A stretch of 64,000 bases of DNA from Streptomyces sp. Root1304 (GTDB lineage: Bacteria; Actinomycetota; Actinomycetes; Streptomycetales; Streptomycetaceae), in NCBI RefSeq assembly GCF_001426405.1, contig NZ_LMEP01000012.1, positions 1,254,707-1,318,706 of the forward strand, given 5' to 3'. A program made the position numbers and the translations under genes. The notes under the pieces are model-generated. The model did no database searches and was not told where the DNA came from. It saw only the letters and a program-made list of their open reading frames with translations. The stretch's first letter is position 1. The number at the start of each line of letters is the position of its first letter. Shown in pieces: positions 30,727 to 37,686 of this stretch.

Positions 30727-31610
30727 TGGAACTGCGCGAGGGACAGGTCGCCGTCGTCACCGGCGCGGCGAGCGGCATCGGGCTCGCGATGGCCCGCCGC
30801 TTCGCCGCCGAGGGCATGGCCGTCGTCCTCGGCGACGTCGAGGCGGGCGCGCTCGCGCAGGCCGCCGACGAGCTGATGGAGGGCGGGGCCCAGGTGCTCG
30901 CCCGGACGGTCGACGTCTCCGACCCCGACGAGGTCCGCGCGTTCGCGGACGCCGCGTTCGAGACCTTCGGAGCCGTCCACGTCCTCTGCAACAACGCCGG
31001 CGTCGGCTCCGGCGCCGAGGGCCGCATGTGGGAACACGAGCCCAACGACTGGAAATGGGCCTTCTCCGTCAACGTCTGGGGCGTCTTCCACGGCATCCAG
31101 GCCTTCGTCCCGCGCATGATCGCGGGCGGTGAACCGGGCCACGTCGTCAACACCTCCTCCGGCGACGGCGGCATCGCCCCGCTGCCCACCGCCTCCGTGT
31201 ACGCGGTCACCAAGGCGGCCGTCGTGACCATGACCGAGTCGCTCTACGCCCACCTCAGGGCGGAGCGGGCACGCGTGGGCGCCTCCGTGCTCTTCCCCGG
31301 ACCGCACATGCTCCGCACCGGGCTCTGGGAGTCGCACCGCAACCGCCCGGACCGGTTCGCCAAGCAGCGTCCGCGCCGCAGCCCGTACCGCAGCCTCGAC
31401 CAGTGGGAGGCCGCGATGAAGGAGGCCGGGCACGAGGTGGCCTTCACCCCGGTGGAGGAGGTCGCCGAGCACGTCGTCGACGGCATCCGCGCCGACCGCT
31501 TCTGGATGCTCCCGGAGAGCGAGCACAGCGACCGGCAGATCAGGGCGCGCTCCGCCTCGATGCTCGACCGCGCCAACCCGTCGTACCTGGAGAGCTTCAT
31601 CCTCGACTGA
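30726..31610 (+). CDS. SDR family NAD(P)-dependent oxidoreductase
   Basis: A 294-aa classical SDR with TGAASGIGLAMARRFA for cofactor, NNAGVGSG, the catalytic Ser in NTSSGDGG and YAVTK for Tyr/Lys. An Asp after the second strand (VVLGDVEAG) suggests NAD preference. The substrate loop with HRNRPDRFAKQRPRRSPYR is long and basic, which is unusual. The C-terminal 80 residues are longer than average. It starts inside the stop of the decarboxylase-like gene and is 10 bp from the first amidohydrolase gene, so they belong to one operon. Confidence 0.9.
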   Translation: MELREGQVAVVTGAASGIGLAMARRFAAEGMAVVLGDVEAGALAQAADELMEGGAQVLARTVDVSDPDEVRAFADAAFETFGAVHVLCNNAGVGSGAEGRMWEHEPNDWKWAFSVNVWGVFHGIQAFVPRMIAGGEPGHVVNTSSGDGGIAPLPTASVYAVTKAAVVTMTESLYAHLRAERARVGASVLFPGPHMLRTGLWESHRNRPDRFAKQRPRRSPYRSLDQWEAAMKEAGHEVAFTPVEEVAEHVVDGIRADRFWMLPESEHSDRQIRARSASMLDRANPSYLESFILD

Positions 31611-31620
31611 GGGGTACCCG

Positions 31621-32904
31621 ATGAGTCATGAAGACCCGTACCTGATCATCTCCTCCGACTGCCACGCCGGGTTGCCCACCGAGGAGTACCGGCCCTATCT
31701 CGACCCCCGCTTCCACCGCGAGTTCGACGACTTCCTGGCCGGCCGGGACGCCCGCCGGGAAGCCATGACCCGGCTCGGGGTGCGCAACGAGGCCTTCGCC
31801 GACCGCTGGTTCCACGACAACGAGGAGGGGCTGCGCGGCGGCTGGGACCCCGTGCAGCGGCTCAAGGAACTCGACGGCGACGGGGTGGCGGCGGAGGTCG
31901 TCTTCCCCGACGCGGACGCCGTCGACAGCCAGACCGCCGCCCCCTTCGGCGTCGGCCTCGGGCTCTCCGGCGACCAGGACCCCGAGCTCGGCATGGCGGG
32001 CGCGCAGGCGCACAACCGCTGGCTCGCCGAGTTCGTCGGGCAGAACCCCGAACGGCACTGCGGGGTGGCGCTGCTGCCCATCACCGCCGAGCCCGCGAAG
32101 GTCGTCGCCGAGATCCACCGCGCCAAGGAGTCCGGGCTCGGCGCGCTGATGATCCCCTCCATGTGGGTCGACAAGGCGCCGTACCACGACCGGCGCTACG
32201 ACCCGGTCTGGGCCGCCGCCGCCGAGACCGGGATGCCGCTGGTCACCCACTCGGGTGCCGCGCCGCGCGAGGAGTACGGCGACCACCTCGGCATCTACGT
32301 CTCCGAGGTCACCTTCTGGCCGGCCAGGCCGCTCTGGTTCCTGCTCTGGTCCGGGGTCTTCGAGCGCCACCCCGGCCTGCGGTTCGGCATCGCCGAGTCC
32401 GGCTGCTGGTGGCTGCCCAACCTGCTGTGGTTCATGGACCGGCTCTACCTCGGCGCGCACGGCGGCAAGAAACTGTCCCCGTTCGCGGAGCTGAAGCGCC
32501 CGCCCAGCGAGTACCTGGACCGGCAGGTCTTCGTCTGCGCCACCAACACCAAACGGCGGGAACTCGCCCAGCGGTACGAGATCGGCGTCGACAACATCCT
32601 GTGGGGCTCGGACTTCCCGCACCCCGAGGGCACCTGGCCGGACACGCGCGCGTGGCTCCGGAAGACCTTCCACGACATCCCGGTGACGGAGACCCGCCGG
32701 ATGCTGGGGCTCGCGGCGGCGGAGGTCTTCGGATTCGATACTCGAACACTGGATCCGATCGCCCGCCGCATCGGCCCCACCCCGGCCGACCTCGGCCAGC
32801 CCGCCGACCAGGCCGCCGTCGAGGCCTCCTGGGCCCGCTCCCGCGAGGTCGGCCGCCACTGGCTCACGGACCACGACTTCCCGACGCTGGGAGCCACGCC
32901 ATGA
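31621..32904 (+). CDS. Amidohydrolase-2 (ACMS-decarboxylase type) family protein, copy 1
   Basis: A 427-aa metal-dependent TIM-barrel enzyme of PF04909 type, which includes decarboxylases and C-C or ester hydrolases of catabolic pathways. IISSDCHAGLP replaces the usual first HxH motif, THSGAAP gives a later His, and NILWGSDFPHPEGTWP carries the late Asp. The family site is thus reduced but recognisable. ATG 31621 has GAGGGG upstream. It shares about the same layout with the gene that follows, so the two are probably ancient duplicates acting on related substrates or as a heteromer. Confidence 0.88.
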   Translation: MSHEDPYLIISSDCHAGLPTEEYRPYLDPRFHREFDDFLAGRDARREAMTRLGVRNEAFADRWFHDNEEGLRGGWDPVQRLKELDGDGVAAEVVFPDADAVDSQTAAPFGVGLGLSGDQDPELGMAGAQAHNRWLAEFVGQNPERHCGVALLPITAEPAKVVAEIHRAKESGLGALMIPSMWVDKAPYHDRRYDPVWAAAAETGMPLVTHSGAAPREEYGDHLGIYVSEVTFWPARPLWFLLWSGVFERHPGLRFGIAESGCWWLPNLLWFMDRLYLGAHGGKKLSPFAELKRPPSEYLDRQVFVCATNTKRRELAQRYEIGVDNILWGSDFPHPEGTWPDTRAWLRKTFHDIPVTETRRMLGLAAAEVFGFDTRTLDPIARRIGPTPADLGQPADQAAVEASWARSREVGRHWLTDHDFPTLGATP

Positions 32905-32942
32905 CCGTCGACGACACCCCGGTTCGGGAGGCCACGCCATGA
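32901..32942 (+). CDS. 13-residue relay ORF between the amidohydrolase genes
   Basis: A 14-codon frame encoding MTVDDTPVREATP. Its ATG overlaps the stop of copy 1 (ATGA at 32901) and its TGA overlaps the ATG of copy 2 (ATGA at 32939). A GGGAG lies at the same distance before both ATGs, because GGGAG(G)CCACGCCATGACCG is repeated. It looks like a small duplication of the junction that left a relay frame for translational coupling. No function for the peptide is claimed. Confidence 0.5.
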   Translation: MTVDDTPVREATP

Positions 32943-34165
32943 CCGACCGCTACACGGTGATCTCCGCCGACTGCCACGCGGGCGGGGACCTCCTCGACTA
33001 CCGGCCGTACCTGGAGAAGAAGCACCACGAGGACTTCGACGCCTGGGCGGCCACCTACGTCAACCCGTACGAGGACCTGCTCGCCGACACCGCCGACCGC
33101 AACTGGAACTCGCAGCGCCGGCTGCGCGAACTGGAGGCCGACGGGATCGTCGCCGAGGTCGTCTTCCCGAACACCATCCCGCCGTTCTTCCCCAAGGCCT
33201 CCCTGATGGCCCAGCCGCCCACCGCCGCCGAGTACGAGCTGCGCTGGGCCGGGCTCCAGGCGCACAACCGCTGGCTGGCCGACTTCTGCGCGGACGCGCC
33301 GGGGCGCAGGGCGGGCGTGGCGCAGATCCTCCTCAACGACGTGGACGCGGCGGTCGCGGAGATCCGCCGCACCCGCGAGGCCGGACTCACCGGCGGCATC
33401 CTGCTCCCCGGGGTGCCGCCCGGCTCGCCGGTGCCCGAGCTGTACTCGGAGGCGTACGACCCGATCTGGGCCGTCTGCGCGGAGCTCGACGTCCCCGTCA
33501 ACCACCACGGCGGTTCGGCCTCGCCGCCGCTGGGCGACGAACCGGCCGCACGGGCCGTCTTCATGGTGGAGACGACCTGGTTCTCGCACCGGGCGCTCTG
33601 GCACCTGGTCTTCGGCGGTGCCTTCCGGCGCCACCCGGGGCTCAAGCTGGTCCTCACCGAACAGGGCTCCGGCTGGATCCCGGGCGTGCTCGACATGCTG
33701 GACTACTACCACGGCCGGCTGGTCGCGGCCTCGACCCGGGCGAGCACCGCCGAGTCGAAGTTCGGCGCCGGGCTCGCCGAGTCGATGGGCCGGGGGCCCA
33801 GCGAGGTCTGGCGCGAGAACTGCTTCGTCGGAGCGAGCTTCATGCGCCCCCACGAGGTGCCGCTGCGCGAGCGGATCGGCCTCGACAAGATCATGTGGGG
33901 CAGCGACTACCCGCACGACGAGGGCACCACCCCGTACTCCCGCGAAGGCCTCCGGATCGCCTACGCGGGACTGCCCGAGGAGGAGGTCGCCGCGATGGTC
34001 GGCGGCAACGCGGCCCGCGTCTACGGCTTCGACCTGGGCCTCCTCGACGCCCTGGCCGCCGTCCACGGGCCGACCGTCGAGGAGATCGCCGAACCCCTGG
34101 AGGAGATCCCGGCGGGCGTCACCAGCCCCGCGTTCGCCCCCGGCGGGTCGGTCCGCGTCTGGTGA
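32939..34165 (+). CDS. Amidohydrolase-2 family protein, copy 2
   Basis: A 408-aa paralogue of the preceding gene. Conserved points are VISADCHAGGDLLDYRPYL, AGLQAHNRWLADFCADAPGR, VNHHGGSASPP and DKIMWGSDYPHDEGTTPYS. It has two adjacent His (VNHH) where copy 1 has a single one, so metal ligation may differ. GGGAGG lies upstream of ATG 32939. It is the fourth enzyme of the TetR-linked operon. Homologous pairs in actinobacteria occur in catabolic clusters for steroids, polyketides or aromatics, but nothing here fixes the substrate. Confidence 0.88.
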   Translation: MTDRYTVISADCHAGGDLLDYRPYLEKKHHEDFDAWAATYVNPYEDLLADTADRNWNSQRRLRELEADGIVAEVVFPNTIPPFFPKASLMAQPPTAAEYELRWAGLQAHNRWLADFCADAPGRRAGVAQILLNDVDAAVAEIRRTREAGLTGGILLPGVPPGSPVPELYSEAYDPIWAVCAELDVPVNHHGGSASPPLGDEPAARAVFMVETTWFSHRALWHLVFGGAFRRHPGLKLVLTEQGSGWIPGVLDMLDYYHGRLVAASTRASTAESKFGAGLAESMGRGPSEVWRENCFVGASFMRPHEVPLRERIGLDKIMWGSDYPHDEGTTPYSREGLRIAYAGLPEEEVAAMVGGNAARVYGFDLGLLDALAAVHGPTVEEIAEPLEEIPAGVTSPAFAPGGSVRVW

Positions 34166-34189
34166 GCCGCCGGGTGCGACCCTCCTGAC

Positions 34190-34912
34190 GTGACCGCACC
34201 CCTAGTACCGGACGACACCCATGCCGAGGCCCACGGCGGCCTCGGCTCCCGTCTCAACTGGCTCCGGGCCGCCGTGCTCGGAGCCAACGACGGCGTCGTC
34301 TCCACCGCCGGCCTCGTCGTCGGCGTGGCCGGCGCCACCGGGTCCCAGGCCGCCCTGCTCACGGCCGGACTGGCCGGGCTGCTCGCCGGATCGATGTCGA
34401 TGGCGGCGGGGGAGTACGTCTCGGTCTCCACCCAGCGCGACTCCGAGAAGGCCGCGCTCGCCCAGGAGAAGCGCGAACTGCGCGAGCGGCCGGAGGCCGA
34501 ACTCGACGAACTGACCGGCCTCCTGGCCGCCCGCGGCCTCTCCCGGGAGGTGGCCCGCGAGGCTGCCGAGCAGCTCACCGCCCGCGACGCCCTGCGGGCC
34601 CACGCGCGCGTGGAGCTGGGCATCGACCCCGACGACCTCACCAACCCCTGGCACGCGGCGGGCGCCAGCTTCCTCGCCTTCACCGTCGGAGCCCTGCTCC
34701 CGCTCCTCGCGATCGTCCTGCCACCGGCCTCCCTGCGGCTCTGGATCACGGTCCTCTCCGTCCTCGCGGCCCTGGCCCTCACCGGCTGGGGGAGCGCCCG
34801 CCTCGGCGACGCGCCCGCGGGCCGCGCGGTCCTGCGCAACGTGGCCGGCGGCGCCCTGGCGATGGCGGTCACCTACGGCGCGGGCTCCCTGCTGGACGTC
34901 TCGGGGGTCTGA
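34190..34912 (+). CDS. VIT1/CCC1 family Fe/Mn transporter
   Basis: A 240-aa membrane protein of the VIT family, which exports Fe2+ or Mn2+ from the cytoplasm. LRAAVLGANDGVVSTAGLVVGVAGA forms TM1 and the family signature, and SMSMAAGEYVSVSTQRD forms TM2 with metal-site Met and Glu. A helical cytosolic metal-binding loop (EKAALAQEKRELRERPEAELDELTG) is followed by three more helices. GTG 34190 is 24 bp after the amidohydrolase gene, so readthrough is possible, but functional linkage is doubtful. A hairpin follows its stop. Confidence 0.9.
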   Translation: MTAPLVPDDTHAEAHGGLGSRLNWLRAAVLGANDGVVSTAGLVVGVAGATGSQAALLTAGLAGLLAGSMSMAAGEYVSVSTQRDSEKAALAQEKRELRERPEAELDELTGLLAARGLSREVAREAAEQLTARDALRAHARVELGIDPDDLTNPWHAAGASFLAFTVGALLPLLAIVLPPASLRLWITVLSVLAALALTGWGSARLGDAPAGRAVLRNVAGGALAMAVTYGAGSLLDVSGV

Positions 34913-34936
34913 CGGAGGCGCGTTCGGGCCTCCGTC
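34911..34936 (+). terminator. Hairpin at the end of the VIT gene
   Basis: GACGGAGGC at 34911-34919 pairs with GCCTCCGTC at 34928-34936, beginning within the stop codon. A short A-rich stretch follows. Confidence 0.7.
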
Positions 34937-34954
34937 GCAAACTCCTGCTCAGAA

Positions 34955-34986
34955 CTTGTCAGAAGGTGCCAAAGCTTGCTGACAAG
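34955..34986. promoter_or_regulatory. Inverted repeat upstream of the membrane hydroxylase operon
   Basis: CTTGTCAG at 34955-34962 and CTGACAAG at 34979-34986 are exact inverted copies 16 bp apart, in an AT-richer stretch 70-100 bp before the start of the hydroxylase gene. The centre-to-centre distance of about two helical turns suits a dimer of dimers. No adjacent regulator gene is present. Confidence 0.5.
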
Positions 34987-35053
34987 CCGTCTCGCATACT
35001 TGTTGGTAACCACGTCTAGCCGCACCCCCGTCCACGCCTCTACCGTCGACGGC

Positions 35054-35950
35054 ATGCCGAACCTGCCCGATGTCGTGCTCTGGTCCATACCGGCGTTCGT
35101 CCTGCTCACCGTCCTGGAGATGGTCAGCCACCGGATCCACCCCGACGAGGACGCCGCCGGGTACGAGACCAAGGACGCCGCCACCAGCCTCGGCATGGGG
35201 ATCGGCAGCCTCGCCTTCGACGCGCTGTGGAAGATCCCGATCGTCGCGATCTACACCGCCGTCTACGAGCTGACCCCGCTCCGCGTCCCGGTCCTCTGGT
35301 GGACGATCCCGCTCATGCTGCTCGCACAGGACTTCCTGTACTACTGGCAGCACCGCGGACACCACGTCATCCGGGTCCTCTGGGCCTGCCACGTCGTCCA
35401 CCACAGCAGCCGCAAGTTCAACCTCACCACCGCCCTGCGCCAGCCGTGGACCAGCGTGACGGGCTGGCCGTTCTACCTGCCGATGATCGCGCTCGGCGTG
35501 CACCCGGCGGCCGTCGCGTTCTGCTACTCGGTCAACCTCGTCTACCAGTTCTGGATCCACACCGAGCGGGTCGACAAGCTGCCCCGGCCCTTCGAGTACG
35601 TCCTCAACACGCCCTCGCACCACCGCGTCCACCACGCGTCCCAGGGCGGCTACCTCGACCGCAACTTCGGCGGCATCCTCATCGTCTGGGACCGGATGTT
35701 CGGCTCCTGGGTCGCCGAGACCGACCGGCCCGTGTACGGACTCACCAAGAACATCGAGACGTACAACCCGCTGCGCGTCGCCACCCACGAGTACGCCGCC
35801 ATCGCCCGCGACCTCCGGGCCGCGAACGACTGGCGCGAACGGGCCGGCCGGGTCTTCCGCGGCCCCGGCTGGCAGCCGGGCACCGCCACCGCCACCGCCA
35901 CCGCCACCGCCTCGGACACGACCACCACCACCCCCGAGGTGACCGCGTGA
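35054..35950 (+). CDS. Fatty acid hydroxylase superfamily protein, alkylglycerol monooxygenase (AGMO)-like
   Basis: A 298-aa polytopic di-iron membrane hydroxylase. The histidine motifs are WQHRGHH (His100, 103, 104), CHVVHHSS (His113, 116, 117), YQFWIHTE (His169) and NTPSHHRVHH (His189, 190, 193, 194). Their exact surroundings (NLTTALRQ, LVYQFWIHTE, NTPSHHRVHH, IVWDRMFGSW, PVYGLT) closely match what I recall of animal AGMO/TMEM195, which uses tetrahydrobiopterin to cleave the O-alkyl bond of ether lipids. Sterol desaturase is the generic alternative. ATG 35054 follows TACCGT by 7 bp, so the mRNA may be leaderless. The tail has an Ala-Thr repeat (ATATATATA). Its stop overlaps the YhhN start. 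Confidence 0.88.
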   Translation: MPNLPDVVLWSIPAFVLLTVLEMVSHRIHPDEDAAGYETKDAATSLGMGIGSLAFDALWKIPIVAIYTAVYELTPLRVPVLWWTIPLMLLAQDFLYYWQHRGHHVIRVLWACHVVHHSSRKFNLTTALRQPWTSVTGWPFYLPMIALGVHPAAVAFCYSVNLVYQFWIHTERVDKLPRPFEYVLNTPSHHRVHHASQGGYLDRNFGGILIVWDRMFGSWVAETDRPVYGLTKNIETYNPLRVATHEYAAIARDLRAANDWRERAGRVFRGPGWQPGTATATATATASDTTTTTPEVTA

Positions 35951-36579
35951 AGACCTCCTCCCGCGTCCTGCTCGCGGCCTTCGGGCTCGCCGCCGTCGTC
36001 GACCTGGTCTCCCTGCTCGCCGGCGCCGAGCTCGGCCACCAGATCGCCAAGCCCCTCCTGATGCCGCTGCTCGCCGCGTACTCCGTCACCCGGGGCGCCC
36101 CGAAGCTGCTGACCGCCGCGCTCCTCTTCGGCTGGGGCGGCGACGTCTTCCTGCTCTCCGACGCCGACTGGGCCTTCCTCGTCGGCATGGGCTCCTTCGC
36201 CGTCGGGCACGTCTGCTACCTGGTCCTCTTCGGACGCAGGCGTACGTCCCCGCAGCTCGGCGCCCTGTACGCGGTCGCCCTCGTCGGCACCCTCGTGCTC
36301 CTGTGGCCCGACCTCCCCGCCGACCTGCGGATCCCGGTCGCCGGGTACTCCCTGCTCCTCGCCGCCATGGCCTACCGCGCGAGCGCCCTCGGGCTGCTCG
36401 CCGGGATCGGCGGCGCGCTGTTCCTGCTGTCCGACACCCTCATCGCCACCGGCGTCGCCGAGTGGCCCCAGCTGCCGGCACCCGACTTCTGGGTCATGCT
36501 GACCTACATCGCGGCGCAGTACCTGCTGACGGCGGGAGCGCTCGGCGCGATGTACGGTGAACGTCGTACAACCGACTGA
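35947..36579 (+). CDS. YhhN (TMEM86-like, lysoplasmalogenase family) membrane protein
   Basis: A 210-aa protein with about eight hydrophobic segments and the YhhN family acid pairs: LLFGWGGDVFLLSDADW near residue 60 and GALFLLSDTLIA near 160. In mammals the homologue TMEM86B hydrolyses the vinyl ether bond of lysoplasmalogens, releasing a fatty aldehyde. The bacterial role is poorly known. GTG 35947 overlaps the hydroxylase stop (GTGA), a tight coupling that suggests a shared pathway. An alcohol dehydrogenase gene follows after 18 bp. Confidence 0.88.
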   Translation: MKTSSRVLLAAFGLAAVVDLVSLLAGAELGHQIAKPLLMPLLAAYSVTRGAPKLLTAALLFGWGGDVFLLSDADWAFLVGMGSFAVGHVCYLVLFGRRRTSPQLGALYAVALVGTLVLLWPDLPADLRIPVAGYSLLLAAMAYRASALGLLAGIGGALFLLSDTLIATGVAEWPQLPAPDFWVMLTYIAAQYLLTAGALGAMYGERRTTD

Positions 36580-36597
36580 CAGCAAGGACCGTCCGAC

Positions 36598-37641
36598 ATG
36601 CGCGCCACCACCATCCACGCCCCGTTCGACATGCGCGTGGAGGACGTGCCCGACCCGGTGATCCAGGAGCCCACGGACGTCGTCCTGCGGGTCCTGCGCG
36701 CCTGCATCTGCGGCAGCGACCTCTGGGCCTACCGTGGCGAGTCCGCCCGGCAGCCCGGCCAGCGCATCGGCCACGAGTTCCTCGGCATCGTCGAGGCGGC
36801 CGGCTCCGAGGTCACCGGCTTCACCGCCGGCGACCTCGTCGTCGCCCCCTTCGTCTGGTCCGACGGCACCTGCGACTACTGCGCCGAGGGCCTCCAGACC
36901 TCCTGCCCCCGCGGCGGCTTCTGGGGCTCGGTCGGCTCCGACGGCGGCCAGGGCGAGGCCGTCCGGGTGCCCTTCGCCGACGGCACACTCGTCAAGCTGC
37001 CCGCCGACGCCGCCTCCGACGACCACCTGCTGACCGCGCTCCTCGCGCTCTCCGACGTCATGGGCACCGGCCACCACGCGGCACTCGGCGCGGGCGTCAC
37101 GAAGGGCTCCACCGTCGCGGTCGTCGGTGACGGAGCCGTCGGCCTCTGCGGAGTCCTCGCCGCCAAGCGGCTCGGCGCCGAGCGGATCATCGCGCTGAGC
37201 CGGCACACCGCCCGTACCGACATCGCCCGGCTCTTCGGCGCCACCGACGTCGTCGCCGAGCGCGGCGAGGCCGCCGAGGCCGCCGTGCGCGAGCTCACCG
37301 GCGGCCAGGGCGCCCACGGCGTCATCGAGGCGGTCGGCACCGAGCAGTCCATGAGGACCGCCGTCGCCATCGCCCGCGACGGCGGCTCCATCGGCTACGT
37401 CGGCGTCCCGCACGGCAGCGGCACCGGACTCGACCTCTCCGTCATGTTCGACCGGAACATCGCGCTGCGCGGCGGCGTCGCCCCCGTGCGCGCGTACATC
37501 CCGGAACTGCTCCCGGACGTCCTCGACGGCACCATCGACCCGTCCCCGGTCTTCGACCTGACCGTCGGCCTGGACGGCGTCCCCGGCGGCTACCGGGCGA
37601 TGGACGAGCGCACGGCCCTGAAGGTCCTGGTCAAGCCGTAA
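36598..37641 (+). CDS. Zinc-dependent alcohol dehydrogenase family protein
   Basis: A 347-aa medium-chain dehydrogenase. The catalytic zinc site is CICGSDLW with GHEFLGIVE. A reduced structural lobe contains CDYCAEGLQTSC. The Rossmann motif is VVGDGAVGLCGVLAAKRLGA, followed by ALSRHTARTDIARLFGA, where Ser/Arg/His suggest NADP use. ATG 36598 has AAGGA upstream. It is 18 bp after the YhhN gene, so it is probably in the same operon and could oxidise or reduce the long-chain aldehydes its neighbours would release. This pathway role is inference. A hairpin follows the stop. Confidence 0.9.
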   Translation: MRATTIHAPFDMRVEDVPDPVIQEPTDVVLRVLRACICGSDLWAYRGESARQPGQRIGHEFLGIVEAAGSEVTGFTAGDLVVAPFVWSDGTCDYCAEGLQTSCPRGGFWGSVGSDGGQGEAVRVPFADGTLVKLPADAASDDHLLTALLALSDVMGTGHHAALGAGVTKGSTVAVVGDGAVGLCGVLAAKRLGAERIIALSRHTARTDIARLFGATDVVAERGEAAEAAVRELTGGQGAHGVIEAVGTEQSMRTAVAIARDGGSIGYVGVPHGSGTGLDLSVMFDRNIALRGGVAPVRAYIPELLPDVLDGTIDPSPVFDLTVGLDGVPGGYRAMDERTALKVLVKP

Positions 37642-37649
37642 GGCGCCGC

Positions 37650-37676
37650 CGGGCCGGGTCCGACGGACCCGGCCCG
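37650..37676. terminator. Bidirectional hairpin between ADH and CoA-transferase genes
   Basis: A perfect 12-bp GC stem (37650-37661 with 37665-37676) around a 3-nt loop lies between two convergent stops. Confidence 0.85.
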
Positions 37677-37686
37677 GCCGGACCCG

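Noticed and set aside
31621..34165. Two amidohydrolases as one frameshifted gene
   Set aside because: Each has a full-length domain with its own start, ribosome site and late Asp motif, so they are tandem paralogues.
36551..36570. TGTACG...CGTACA inverted repeat at the end of the YhhN gene as an operator
   Set aside because: It lies within coding sequence inside a tight operon, with 6-bp arms only; chance is likely.
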